A stretch of 64,000 nt of DNA from Lentibacter sp. XHP0401 (GTDB lineage Bacteria > Pseudomonadota > Alphaproteobacteria > Rhodobacterales > Rhodobacteraceae), in NCBI RefSeq assembly GCF_025751535.1, contig NZ_JAOWLC010000007.1:159823-223822 (forward strand), read 5' to 3'. The notes beneath the pieces were generated by a model, which ran no database searches, was not told the DNA's origin, and worked only from the letters and a program-made list of their open reading frames with translations. The stretch's first letter is position 1, and every line of letters begins with the position of its first letter. Shown here in pieces: positions 52,942 through 61,959 of the stretch. The translations under genes and the position numbers were made by a program.

Positions 52942-53214
52942 ATGATAAATGAAAAAGCATCCAAGCCCCGCAAGCCACATGCCGAAGCCTTCAGGCCCAA
53001 CAAGCCCAAGGATGACCAACTTTGGTCCCCTCTGGAGTTCGTGTTGTTTTCCGTAGCGATTGTATCCGTTTTCGCGTTCACCATGGGTCAGGCCAACTAC
53101 GCTTACGTCGCTTATCTGTTCGAGCCCGTCTTTCTGATTGGCGTTATCGGACTGCTGGCGCAATGGGCTTTCAAAGCGTGGCGAAACAAGCCCTCAGAGC
53201 AAGATAACCTCTGA
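52942..53214 (+). CDS. Small two-helix membrane protein between gyrB and recF
   Basis: 90 residues: a basic N-terminus (MINEKASKPRKPHAEAFRPN), helix 1 (FVLFSVAIVSVFAFTMGQAN), helix 2 (LFEPVFLIGVIGLLAQWAFK) and a polar end. It lies on the strand opposite to recF and gyrB and overlaps the recF 3' end by 21 bases. Its ribosome site is weak. The clear two-helix pattern suggests that it is real. No family recognised. Confidence 0.55.
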   Translation: MINEKASKPRKPHAEAFRPNKPKDDQLWSPLEFVLFSVAIVSVFAFTMGQANYAYVAYLFEPVFLIGVIGLLAQWAFKAWRNKPSEQDNL

Positions 53215-54297
53215 AGCACCAGCGTTTTCGCGCACCTCAATGTGCTGTGCTCGCGCGCCCAGTTCTGCAAAAAGTTCGGGGCCGGTCCCCGTCATCCATG
53301 CCTGCGCCCCTAACGCGCATATCTCATCATAAAGCGCGGCTCTGCGGCTCGCGTCCAGGTGCGCTGCCACCTCATCGAGCAGCACGATCGGAGGCGCGCC
53401 CAAATCCGCCTTCAAGGCCCGCGCATTGGCCAAAATGAGCGAGATCAAAAGCGCCTTCTGCTCCCCTGTAGAGCAATCTTTGGCAAGCACGCCTTTAGCC
53501 GCAAAAACCCCATATAAATCAGAGCGATGCGGCCCAACCAAAGCCCGCCCCGCAGCCATATCACGAAAGCGGCTTTCGGCTAAAGCCTCAGCCAGATCCG
53601 TCTCGGATTCGGGCATTCCACCTTCGCTTTGGACCAGCTCAAGCTCCGCAGATGGAAAGGCCGTTTCCGCTCCTTCCTGTGCGGCTCTAAGCCGCTCTAG
53701 CGCCGCCACACGATTGGCATGAATAGCCGCTCCGCTCCGCGCCATTTGCCCTTCAAGCGCCACATACCAATGTGTATCGCGCACCTCGGCCTTAAGTAGC
53801 CTGTTACGCTCGCGCATAGCTTTTTCATACTCAAGCGACACATCGGAGTGATCAGGAAAAAAACTCATGCTCATGCGGTCCAGAAAGCGCCGCCGCCCAT
53901 CAGCGCCCTCGATCCAGAGTCGATCCATCGACGGGATCAGCCAAACTACCCGCGCAATGCGCCCCAGCGCCGTCTGCGCCGCGGGCTTGCCATCAATCCG
54001 CACAGAACGCGCTGCGCCGTCTTCGGAGCTGGTCTCAATCTCATATGTGCGGCCATCACTCTCGATAAGCCCTGCAAGCTTCCAGCCGATATCTTCAGGC
54101 CGCTTCGCCATATCCTTGGCCGCAGCGCGCCGCATACCGCGCCCGGGCGAAAACAAAGAGACCGCTTCCAAGATGTTGGTTTTACCCGCGCCATTGGCTC
54201 CGAAGATAGCCAGAGGGCGCGCATCAACCTGAAGCCGCGCAGCCTTGTGCGAACGGAAATGAGAGAGTGAAAGCTTGGTGAGGGCAAGCGAAGCCAT
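53194..54297 (-). CDS. recF: DNA repair and gap-protection protein RecF
   Basis: 367-residue SMC-like ATPase that loads RecA at single-strand gaps. Start MASLALTKLSLSHFRSHKAA, Walker A IFGANGAGKTNILEAVSLFS, the IPSMDRLWIEGADGRRRFLD segment, GPHRSDLYGV, signature STGEQKALLISLILANARAL and Walker B IVLLDEVAAHLDASRRAALY. 21 bases separate it from dnaN, so they share an operon. ATG 54297 has a usual context. The 3' end overlaps the opposing small membrane gene. Confidence 0.96.
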   Translation of the reverse strand: MASLALTKLSLSHFRSHKAARLQVDARPLAIFGANGAGKTNILEAVSLFSPGRGMRRAAAKDMAKRPEDIGWKLAGLIESDGRTYEIETSSEDGAARSVRIDGKPAAQTALGRIARVVWLIPSMDRLWIEGADGRRRFLDRMSMSFFPDHSDVSLEYEKAMRERNRLLKAEVRDTHWYVALEGQMARSGAAIHANRVAALERLRAAQEGAETAFPSAELELVQSEGGMPESETDLAEALAESRFRDMAAGRALVGPHRSDLYGVFAAKGVLAKDCSTGEQKALLISLILANARALKADLGAPPIVLLDEVAAHLDASRRAALYDEICALGAQAWMTGTGPELFAELGARAQHIEVRENAGASEVILL

Positions 54298-54318
54298 GCG
54301 TGCTTACCCCGCCAAAGC

Positions 54319-55437
54319 TCAAACGCGCATGGGCATCACGACGTAAACAGCCGACGTGTCATTGCCTTCGCGCATCAACGTTGGATCGCCCGAAGAGTTG
54401 AACATAAAGACTGCGTTTTCGCGGTCAACCTGGCTGGCGATCTCGAGCAAATACTTGGCGTTAAAGCCGATTTCGAGGCGCTCATCGCCATAGGCCACAG
54501 CCAGCTCTTCTTCCGCCGCACCGCTGTCGGGTGCATTTACTGAGAGGATGAGCTTGTCTTCTTCAAGCGTCAGCTTCACAGCGCGAGAACGCTCGGATGA
54601 AACAGTCGCCACACGGTCAACCGCTTTGGCAAATTCGGCTGCATCCACCTCAAGCTTGCGAGTGTTGCCCTGCGGAATAACGCGGGTATAGTCGGGGAAT
54701 GTGCCGTCGATCACCTTGGAGGTGAGCGTGATATCAGGCGTGGCAAAGCGAATTTTAGTCTCGCTCACAGACACCGCAATCTTGGCTTCGTCATCATCCA
54801 GAAGCTTGCGCAGCTCATTGACCGTTTTACGGGGCACGATCACACCTGGCATATCAGCAGCGCCTCCGGGCAACTCTGCATCAATACGTGCAAGGCGGTG
54901 TCCATCAGTGGCAACACAGCGCAAAACCTTGCCGCCGTCCGCATCAGAAACATGCATGTAAACGCCATTGAGATAGTAGCGCGTCTCTTCCGTCGAAATC
55001 GCGAATTTTGACTTGTCAAACAAGCGACGCAGCATAGGTGCAGGCGCTGAAAAGTTCGAGCTGTATTCAGATGTTGCCATCACGGGGAAATCTTCCTTAG
55101 GCAAGGTCGCCAGCGAGAAGTTCGAGCGCCCCGCCTCAACAGTAAGGCGGCCGGTCGCACCGTCATCTATCAAGGTCACAAGGGCGCCGTCAGGAAGCTT
55201 GCGCACAATCTCATGAAGCATCACAGCCGACACAGTCGTTGCGCCCGCGCGCTCGACTTGCGCATCGGCACGGTCGACCACTTCGATATCAAGGTCAGTT
55301 GCCCGGAAGCGCACATCGCTGTCCTGCGCTTCAATCAGCACATTTGCCAAAATGGGGATCGTGTTGCGGCGCTCCACAACAGACTGCGCTTGTGACACGG
55401 CCTTCAACAATGCGGCGCGCTCTATGCTAAACTTCAT
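54319..55437 (-). CDS. dnaN: DNA polymerase III beta sliding clamp
   Basis: 372-residue clamp with the three repeated domains visible. It opens MKFSIERAALLKAVSQAQSV, ERRNTIPILANVLIEAQDSD, then EDFPVMATSEYSSNFSAPAP and NGVYMHVSDADGGKVLRCVA (ATDGHRLARID) for domain 2, and the C-terminal partner-binding tail TSAVYVVMPMRV. The dimer encircles DNA and tethers polymerase III. Located 122 bases from dnaA and upstream of recF in the same direction. Confidence 0.98.
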   Translation of the reverse strand: MKFSIERAALLKAVSQAQSVVERRNTIPILANVLIEAQDSDVRFRATDLDIEVVDRADAQVERAGATTVSAVMLHEIVRKLPDGALVTLIDDGATGRLTVEAGRSNFSLATLPKEDFPVMATSEYSSNFSAPAPMLRRLFDKSKFAISTEETRYYLNGVYMHVSDADGGKVLRCVATDGHRLARIDAELPGGAADMPGVIVPRKTVNELRKLLDDDEAKIAVSVSETKIRFATPDITLTSKVIDGTFPDYTRVIPQGNTRKLEVDAAEFAKAVDRVATVSSERSRAVKLTLEEDKLILSVNAPDSGAAEEELAVAYGDERLEIGFNAKYLLEIASQVDRENAVFMFNSSGDPTLMREGNDTSAVYVVMPMRV

Positions 55438-55559
55438 CCCTAGCTCCTCTGTGCTGGCGGGAGGGGCAAGTTATCCCATCTGCCAGCCAACTCAAGTTCT
55501 TTTATTGTGTTGTCCACTGGAAAGCGGGAGCCGTCAAGCGCAGACGCCCTACAAGAGGC

Positions 55560-56936
55560 TTAGGCCTCAAGCAGACGCCGCAGGATTTCTATATCTTCGG
55601 CAAGTTGACCATCCTGCATGCGCAGATCGTCAATCTTACGCACACCATACATGATTGTCGTGTGGTCACGCCCGCCAAAGCAGCGGCCAATTTCCGGCAA
55701 CGAGCGGCTGGTGAGCTGCTTGCAAAGATACATCGCAATTTGGCGTGGTCGTGCATAGGTGCGCACGCGCTTGGGGCCAATCATGTCACTCAGGCGAATG
55801 TTGTAATGCTCCGAAACCTTTCGCTGGATTTCTTCAACAGATATTTTGCGCTCGGAATCACGCAACACATCGGCCAGACAGTCCTGCGCCAGCTCAAGCG
55901 TAATCGGACGCCCAACAAGTGAAGCGAAGGCAAAGAGCCGCGTCAAAGCGCCTTCCAGCACACGCACATTGGTGCTGATACGGTGCGCGAGGAACTCGAG
56001 CACGCCTGCGTCAAGCTCGAGTTCAGGGTATTGCGCCTGCTGCACTTCAACCTTTGACTGCAGAATGCCAAGGCGAAGTTCGTAATCTGTCGGGTGAAGA
56101 TCAACAACGAGGCCACACTGCAGGCGGCTCTTGATCCGCTCTTCGAGCCCCTTGATCTCACCTGGCGCACGATCAGCTGAAATGATGATCTGTTTATGCT
56201 GATCCACCAATGCATTGAACGTATGGAAGAACTCTTCCTGCGTGCTGTCTTTTCCCGCGATAAACTGGACGTCATCGACCATAAGAACATCAACGGAGCG
56301 GAAAAGCTCTTTGAAATCCATCATCTTGCGGTCACGCAAAGCCTGCACGAAGCGATACATAAACTGTTCAGCCGAGAGATAAACCACGTTGAGATCAGGC
56401 CGTGAGGCCTGAAGCTCCCAAGCAATTGCGTGCATAAGGTGGGTTTTCCCAAGGCCAACACCACCGTAGAGAAACAGTGGATTGAACGTGACTGGCCCAC
56501 CTTCAGCAACACGCTTGGCCGCCGCATGTGCCAGCTCGTTGGGCTTGCCTACAACAAAACGAGAGAAGGTAAACTTCGGGTCCAACGGAGCCGCAGCAAG
56601 GACACTGTGTTGCTTTTCAGCTTTTTGAGGGACCGCTTCGGTCTCGGTTTCCACGCTGTTTGAAGTGCTGCTGCCTTTGACCGCAGGAGCGTTCCCGGCA
56701 GGAACCATGAAGCGGACGCGTGACACATCCAAGCCAAGACCCATCATTTGGTAAAGTATTTGATCGCCAAAATTTTGTTTTACGTAATTGCCCAAAAAGG
56801 TCGTGGGAACATTGAATGTCGCAACCCCATCGTTGAGGCCCTCATATGCCAAAGGCTCAATCCAGCTTGCGAAATTGTTCTTACCAACTGCGTTAAGAAG
56901 GTTGCCCTGCAACGCGCCCCATTGTTCGTCCGTCAT
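55560..56936 (-). CDS. dnaA: Chromosomal replication initiator DnaA
   Basis: 458-residue DnaA. Domain I (1-85) begins MTDEQWGALQGNLLNAVGKN; a variable linker is at 90-130; the AAA+ domain has GGVGLGKTHLMHAIAWELQA, VDVLMVDDVQFIAGK and GLEERIKSRLQCGLVVDLHP; and the helix-turn-helix domain IV ends with ARPRQIAMYLCKQLTSRSLP and GGRDHTTIMYGVRKID. Start ATG 56936. Upstream, 427 bases separate it from rpsT and could hold origin functions. It leads the dnaN-recF-gyrB group. Confidence 0.98.
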   Translation of the reverse strand: MTDEQWGALQGNLLNAVGKNNFASWIEPLAYEGLNDGVATFNVPTTFLGNYVKQNFGDQILYQMMGLGLDVSRVRFMVPAGNAPAVKGSSTSNSVETETEAVPQKAEKQHSVLAAAPLDPKFTFSRFVVGKPNELAHAAAKRVAEGGPVTFNPLFLYGGVGLGKTHLMHAIAWELQASRPDLNVVYLSAEQFMYRFVQALRDRKMMDFKELFRSVDVLMVDDVQFIAGKDSTQEEFFHTFNALVDQHKQIIISADRAPGEIKGLEERIKSRLQCGLVVDLHPTDYELRLGILQSKVEVQQAQYPELELDAGVLEFLAHRISTNVRVLEGALTRLFAFASLVGRPITLELAQDCLADVLRDSERKISVEEIQRKVSEHYNIRLSDMIGPKRVRTYARPRQIAMYLCKQLTSRSLPEIGRCFGGRDHTTIMYGVRKIDDLRMQDGQLAEDIEILRRLLEA

Positions 56937-57363
56937 ACTTTTCCCGCTTCGTCCCTAGGGCCCTAAAAGAGGCCGCCACCAATTCTCAAACAGCAATCAA
57001 ATACCCGCAGAGGGCAACTTCGATTGAGCGATCCCCTTAAGGTCGCGAAATAGAAAAACACTCCGGCAAAGGCCGGTAAATGTGCACTTTATCACTGCAA
57101 CCTTAGGACATATGGCCAATTTCAATGCTCAACTCCCAAATCAAGCATGACTTTTTGCGGCCTGTCCCCCCAATGCGAGGTGAATCGCTGAAGCTGAAAT
57201 TAGCAATATGCGCGCGCCTGCCGCAACTTATCTTCACGCTTGACTCACGATTCCTTTAAAAAGAATCTCACGGCCGCTCACGGAATGTTGAAAACATAAG
57301 AAAAAACGAAAAACGGCGCTCCCGAAGGAACGCCGCATTTTAACCATAGTCTGGCCTCGGAGC
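56937..57363. other. dnaA-rpsT intergenic region (427 bp), possible origin region
   Basis: No gene is seen. The region is AT-richer than its surroundings, with A/T tracts around 57245-57310. One weak DnaA-box-like 9-mer, TTATCTTCA (57228-57236, 7 of 9 to TTATCCACA), is present; a clear box cluster is lacking. The rpsT terminator lies at its right end. It should contain the dnaA promoter. An origin here is possible by position only; alphaproteobacterial origins can lie elsewhere, for example near hemE. Confidence 0.3.
57299..57335 (-). terminator. Rho-independent terminator of rpsT
   Basis: Read leftward: CGGCGTTCC, tetraloop TTCG, GGAGCGCCG (57335-57314), then TTTTTCGTTTTTT (57313-57301). 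A nine-base stem with a UUCG loop and T-tract is a textbook terminator, ending 29 bases after the rpsT stop. Confidence 0.92.
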
Positions 57364-57627
57364 TTAGCCGAGCGCCTTCACGCGTGATGTCAGGCGCGAC
57401 ATTTTGCGCGCTGCTGTGTTTTTATGAAACACACCTTTTGTCACGCCGCGCATCAGCTCTGGCTGAGCTGCGCGCAGAGCGGCGGCGGCTGCTTCTTTGT
57501 CGCCAGATGCGAGTGCTTCTTCAACTTTACGCAGGTATGTGCGAATGCGCGAACGACGCGCCTTGTTCACAGCGAAGCGTGCTTCGTTCTGACGGGCGCG
57601 TTTTTTTGCTTGGGGCGAATTTGCCAT
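57364..57627 (-). CDS. rpsT: 30S ribosomal protein S20
   Basis: 87-residue S20, a basic helical 16S rRNA-binding protein. [20 protein letters not shown], then [40 protein letters not shown] and [18 protein letters not shown] match the family throughout. Start ATG 57627 with GAGGTCACTC upstream. It stands alone with its own terminator, between dnaA and the enoyl-CoA hydratase, a common alphaproteobacterial neighbourhood. Confidence 0.97.
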   Translation of the reverse strand: MANSPQAKKRARQNEARFAVNKARRSRIRTYLRKVEEALASGDKEAAAAALRAAQPELMRGVTKGVFHKNTAARKMSRLTSRVKALG

Positions 57628-57797
57628 GTGAGTGACCTCGGTTCGGTTATGTTATTTCGTTAAAACGCAATGCGCCCATTAGCCGACACCGAAGTGGTGA
57701 TTCGAGCCTTAGCGGGCTGCACACGCATGTATTGCGAGGCCGTATAAGCCAGTTTGCTGTAAATGCAAACCCTTATATAGCAGCCTCGCTGTTGTGG

Positions 57798-58616
57798 TTA
57801 ACGGTCGCGGAACTGTGGCTGACGCTTTTCACTAAACGCAGCCATGCCTTCTTTCTGGTCTTCCGTGGCAAAGAGCGAATGGAAGACACGACGTTCAAAG
57901 AGCAAACCTTCGTTCAGCGTGGTCTCAAAAGAGCGGTTCGTTGCTTCCTTGATGGCCATAACTGTAATCATCGACTTCTCGGCAATCTTGGCTGCAGCTC
58001 CCATCGCTTCTTTCATCAGCTCTTTCGCTGGCACAACACGGCTTACAAGCCCTGCGCGCTCGGCTTCCTCAGCATCCATGAAGCGACCAGTCAGGTTCAT
58101 ATCCATCGACTTTGCCTTGCCAATCGCCCGTGTCAGACGTTGCGTGCCGCCAAGTCCGGCCATAACGCCAAGGTTAATTTCGGGTTGACCAAACTTGGCC
58201 GTATCAGAGCAAATGATGAAATCGCACATCATCGCAAGTTCGCACCCGCCGCCTAGCGCATAGCCGGAAACAGCTGCAACAATAGGCTTGCGAATGCGCC
58301 CGATCTCGTGGCTTTCGGGCGTAAAGAGATCTTCCGTGAACACATCCACGAAACTTTTCTCGCTCATCATTTTGATATCAGCGCCCGCAGCAAAGGCTTT
58401 TTCGCTCCCCGTAATTACAATGCAGCGCACTTTCTCATTGGACTGCGCTTCCTTGAGCGCCTCCACAAGTTCGGTGAGAAGCTCGGCATTAAGAGCATTG
58501 AGGGCATCAGGGCGGTTTAGGCGGATAAGTGCAATGTGGTCTTCCACGTCGACGATGATCGTCTCAAAGGCCATGAGAATGTCGCTTTCGCTTGTTTCAC
58601 TCAGAGACGTTTGCAT
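57798..58616 (-). CDS. Enoyl-CoA hydratase
   Basis: Crotonase-fold enzyme that hydrates 2-enoyl-CoA in fatty-acid or amino-acid breakdown. Oxyanion-hole segments: [11 protein letters not shown] and [20 protein letters not shown]; catalytic glutamate region [20 protein letters not shown]. The C-terminal part ends [13 protein letters not shown]. Two starts are possible: 58616 (272 residues, AGGGATGAT upstream) and 58574 (258 residues, the more usual family length but with no ribosome site). Length alone favours the latter, signal the former; the former is reported. It is followed by rpsT and preceded by mutM on the same strand. Confidence 0.93.
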   Translation of the reverse strand: MQTSLSETSESDILMAFETIIVDVEDHIALIRLNRPDALNALNAELLTELVEALKEAQSNEKVRCIVITGSEKAFAAGADIKMMSEKSFVDVFTEDLFTPESHEIGRIRKPIVAAVSGYALGGGCELAMMCDFIICSDTAKFGQPEINLGVMAGLGGTQRLTRAIGKAKSMDMNLTGRFMDAEEAERAGLVSRVVPAKELMKEAMGAAAKIAEKSMITVMAIKEATNRSFETTLNEGLLFERRVFHSLFATEDQKEGMAAFSEKRQPQFRDR

Positions 58617-58640
58617 ATCATCCCTGTCGTTCGGTTCAAG

Positions 58641-59492
58641 CTATCTTTGACAGCGCGGACAGTAGAAGGTTGAGCGCCCCGATTGCACAATCCGTTTAAT
58701 CGTGCCGCCACACTCGGGCGTCTGACAAGCGGCCCCTTCGCGATCGTAGACATGAAACTGATGCTGGAAATAGCCGAGTTCACCACTGGCTTGCTTAAAA
58801 TCTTTCAACGAAGATCCTCCCGCAGAAATCGCATTCTGGAGCACCTCACGGACAGCGGGAACAACCTTTGCAAGCTTGGCTCGGCTCACCTTTCCTGCCA
58901 GTCGCGTTGGAGAAATGCCTGTTCTATGAAGCACTTCGCAGACATAGATATTGCCTAGCCCCGCAATAATCTTCTGATCCAGCAGCGCCGCTTTCATCGG
59001 GGTACGCCGCCCCGCAAGCGCCTCCGCCAGATAACTTTCAGAAAAAGCATTGCCCAAAGGCTCCGGCCCCAGCTTGGCCAAAAGTGGGTGGCTCTCGGCT
59101 GTCTGCGTGGGCAAAAGATCCATCGCCCCAAAGCGGCGAGGGTCGTTAAAAGCAATGCGCGCACCACCCTCCATCCAGATGATCACATGATCATGCTTTT
59201 CCAATTGCGGGTGCTCGTGAACAAACTGCCCCAAAGGGTCGCCCGAGACCGTCATACGCCCGGACATGCCCAGATGAATGAGAAGCGATTCCCCGCTGGA
59301 GAGATCCGCCAAGATATATTTTGAACGCCTACGCAGTCGTAAAACCTCTTGCCCCGCCAACCGCTCGGCCATGCGCTCGGGAAAGGGCCAGCGCAGGTCA
59401 GGGCGGTTCACGTCAACCCGTTCAATTCGCACCCCTTCCATAGAAGGCGAAAGGCCACATCTGACGGTTTCAACTTCGGGCAGTTCAGGCAT
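58641..59492 (-). CDS. mutM: Formamidopyrimidine-DNA glycosylase
   Basis: 283-residue Fpg/MutM, which cuts out 8-oxoguanine and nicks the site. Catalytic P2-E3 in [20 protein letters not shown], the [11 protein letters not shown] lysine, [12 protein letters not shown], the helix-two-turn-helix [20 protein letters not shown] and the zinc finger ([16 protein letters not shown]). Complete and of family length. It diverges from ubiE with 94 bases between starts. The enoyl-CoA hydratase follows by 24 bases, so they may share a transcript. Confidence 0.98.
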   Translation of the reverse strand: MPELPEVETVRCGLSPSMEGVRIERVDVNRPDLRWPFPERMAERLAGQEVLRLRRRSKYILADLSSGESLLIHLGMSGRMTVSGDPLGQFVHEHPQLEKHDHVIIWMEGGARIAFNDPRRFGAMDLLPTQTAESHPLLAKLGPEPLGNAFSESYLAEALAGRRTPMKAALLDQKIIAGLGNIYVCEVLHRTGISPTRLAGKVSRAKLAKVVPAVREVLQNAISAGGSSLKDFKQASGELGYFQHQFHVYDREGAACQTPECGGTIKRIVQSGRSTFYCPRCQR

Positions 59493-59586
59493 ATGCCACT
59501 CGCTTTACTGTTTCGTGTCATTTCAACGCATTGTGCGCGACACACCAGCACTATATGAGGAATGTACAAATCAATCGGCAAGGCCC

Positions 59587-60330
59587 ATGGCAGATAAAAC
59601 AACACATTTCGGCTTTCAAACTGTCCCCGAATCCGAGAAGGCAGGGCGCGTTCAGGGCATCTTCGGTTCGGTCGCATCCAAATATGACGTGATGAACGAT
59701 GCAATGAGCCTCGGCATTCACCGCATCTGGAAAGACGCGATGATGGACTGGCTTGCGCCCCGCAAAGGACAGCGCTTGCTTGATGTGGCAGGTGGCACGG
59801 GCGACATCTCCTTCCGTTTTATCGAGCGTGCGGACGAGGCCGAAGCCGTTGTCTGCGACCTCACCGAGCCGATGCTTATCGAAGGGCGCAAGCGCGCTGA
59901 GGCCGAGCAAATGGCCAGCAAATTGAGTTGGGTTGTGGGGGATGCCATGGCGTTGCCCTTCCCAGACAACAACTTTGACGTTTATACGATATCCTTTGGC
60001 ATCCGGAATGTCACCCGCCCGCAGGAAGCACTGAACGAGGCTTACCGCGTGCTCAAACCTGGCGGGCGGATCATGGTGCTGGAATTCAGCCAAATCCCAA
60101 ACGATCTGATGCAAAAAGCCTACGACCTTTATTCGTTCAACATCATTCCGCGTCTTGGCCAAGCCATTGCAGGCGACAAAGACAGCTACCAGTATCTTGT
60201 CGAATCTATTCGCCGCTTCCCCGATCAGGAAACTTTCCTTGGCATGATCAAAGACGCAGGCTTTGAAAACGCTAGTTATCGCAACCTCAGCCTTGGAATT
60301 GCGGCCCTTCACTCAGGCTGGAAAATTTGA
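59587..60330 (+). CDS. ubiE: Demethylmenaquinone / 2-methoxy-6-polyprenyl-benzoquinol methyltransferase
   Basis: 247-residue SAM-dependent C-methyltransferase of ubiquinone synthesis. Motif I is [20 protein letters not shown], and family motifs are [40 protein letters not shown] and [23 protein letters not shown] 59587 gives the normal start [20 protein letters not shown]. Its TGA overlaps the TTG start of ubiB (TTGA), so the pair is translationally coupled, as in other alphaproteobacteria. Confidence 0.97.
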   Translation: MADKTTHFGFQTVPESEKAGRVQGIFGSVASKYDVMNDAMSLGIHRIWKDAMMDWLAPRKGQRLLDVAGGTGDISFRFIERADEAEAVVCDLTEPMLIEGRKRAEAEQMASKLSWVVGDAMALPFPDNNFDVYTISFGIRNVTRPQEALNEAYRVLKPGGRIMVLEFSQIPNDLMQKAYDLYSFNIIPRLGQAIAGDKDSYQYLVESIRRFPDQETFLGMIKDAGFENASYRNLSLGIAALHSGWKI

Positions 60331-61856
60331 AGGGTCCGCACAATATCTTCCGGATGATCCGGATGGGAGCCACCCTTGAACGCACGGGTGCGATGCCAAT
60401 CGTTCTCGAGGCATTCGATGCGCCCCGCTCCCTGCGAATTCTTGCGCGCACACTGGTTTGGCCATTTCAATGGCTTGGCAAACGCGGCGATGCCGAGTTG
60501 CCGCCACCTTCCCGCGCACTTTCTGCTCTTGGGCCCGCCTACATCAAATTTGGTCAGGTACTCAGTACGCGACCTGACCTTGTCGGAAATGATTTGGCGG
60601 TGCAACTCCGGGTTCTACAAGACAAGCTACCACCTTTCCCGACGCCCGCAGCCAAGGCAATGATTGATTCTGAACTCGGCCAGCCCTTGGATACCATCTT
60701 TGAAGATTTCAGCGAGCCTGTGGCAGCGGCCTCAATTGCGCAGGTTCATAAGGCCCGCCTGCGTGAAACAGGGGAGAGCGTCGCGATCAAAGTTCTTCGC
60801 CCTGGTATTGAGCGCGCTTTTCAGCGCGACATCGATGTGTTCTATTTTGTGGCCGGTTTTATCGAAGCCTTCAGCCCCGGGTCGCGCCGTCTCAAACCTC
60901 GTGATGTCATCAAGCATTTTGAAGGCGTCGTAAAAGGTGAGTTGGATCTAAGGCTTGAAAGCGCATCCGCAAGTGAATTTGCAGCCAATACTGCAGGCGA
61001 CGCCGGCTTCACCTTGCCAAAAATTATCTGGGATCACTCCAGTCGCCGCGTGATGACGATGAGCTGGGCCGAAGGTGTTCCCTTGGGAGACAACGCTGCC
61101 ATTGACGCCATGGGCCACGACCGGGACGAACTGGGAACGCGCGTGTTGCAACTCTTCCTGAACCACGCACTACGCGACGGCTTTTTCCATGCAGACATGC
61201 ATCAAGGCAATCTCAAGGTTGCACCCAACGGAGATATTATCGCCTTTGATTTTGGAATCATGGGCCATATTGATGAATACACCCGTCGCGTTTATGCCGA
61301 AATTCTCTACGGCTTTATCAAACGCGATTATCAGCGCGTGGCCGAAGTTCACTTCGAAGCGGGATATGTCCCTTCCGACCGCGATGTAGAAGAGTTCGCT
61401 CGTGCCCTCAGAGCCGTTGGCGAGCCTATCTTCGGGATGGATGCCACACGCATTTCCATGGGCAAGCTCTTGAGCTATCTCTTTGAAGTTACCGAGCGCT
61501 TTGGCATGGAAACGCGCACCGAGCTTATTCTTTTACAGCGCACCATGGTTGTTGTTGAAGGCGTTGCGCGCAGCCTCAGCCCGCAGCTCAACATTTGGGA
61601 TGTAGCCCGCCCGATTGTTGGAGACTACATAAAACAGTCTCTCGGCCCTCGCGCTCTTGCGGGCGATCTCATCAAAACGCTTCAGGTTGTCGCGCGATTT
61701 GGTCCGCGGCTACCGCGCCTTGTTGAAAGCGCGCTGGCGGCACAGGCCGCAGAGCCATCTAAGACAACTCCAAAAACATCGCGCACCCTAGTCGCTGTTG
61801 CGGCTCTATGCGGTGCCGGGCTTACCGCCCTTGGCTTCATTTTATTCTCAGTCTGA
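60327..61856 (+). CDS. ubiB: Ubiquinone biosynthesis kinase-like protein UbiB
   Basis: 509-residue atypical kinase-fold protein needed for ubiquinone synthesis. Features: KxGQ-type segment [18 protein letters not shown]-rich loop [21 protein letters not shown], catalytic-loop-like [12 protein letters not shown] and the DFG-equivalent [15 protein letters not shown]-terminal hydrophobic helix ([20 protein letters not shown]) anchors it in the membrane. The start is a TTG at 60327 overlapping the ubiE stop; a later ATG at 60357 would remove ten residues, but overlap and reading [14 protein letters not shown] support the TTG. Confidence 0.95.
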   Translation: MKGPHNIFRMIRMGATLERTGAMPIVLEAFDAPRSLRILARTLVWPFQWLGKRGDAELPPPSRALSALGPAYIKFGQVLSTRPDLVGNDLAVQLRVLQDKLPPFPTPAAKAMIDSELGQPLDTIFEDFSEPVAAASIAQVHKARLRETGESVAIKVLRPGIERAFQRDIDVFYFVAGFIEAFSPGSRRLKPRDVIKHFEGVVKGELDLRLESASASEFAANTAGDAGFTLPKIIWDHSSRRVMTMSWAEGVPLGDNAAIDAMGHDRDELGTRVLQLFLNHALRDGFFHADMHQGNLKVAPNGDIIAFDFGIMGHIDEYTRRVYAEILYGFIKRDYQRVAEVHFEAGYVPSDRDVEEFARALRAVGEPIFGMDATRISMGKLLSYLFEVTERFGMETRTELILLQRTMVVVEGVARSLSPQLNIWDVARPIVGDYIKQSLGPRALAGDLIKTLQVVARFGPRLPRLVESALAAQAAEPSKTTPKTSRTLVAVAALCGAGLTALGFILFSV

Positions 61857-61959
61857 GGCGAATTTGCAGCAACTAGGCGAAAGCTCGCTGCTTATGCCTA
61901 TGAAACCAGCTTGGCTTGCATTAGTTTGGCCCGCAACGAACACGAGGCAAACGCACGAA

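Noticed and set aside
52792..53163. Leftward 123-codon frame between gyrB and recF
   Set aside because: It overlaps the rightward two-helix frame at 52942, has no hydrophobic or domain pattern and begins in a weak context; the opposite-strand reading is more protein-like.
56937..57363. Replication origin with DnaA-box cluster next to dnaA
   Set aside because: Only one weak box-like 9-mer was found. The region is noted as possible by position, but a confident origin call is not supported.
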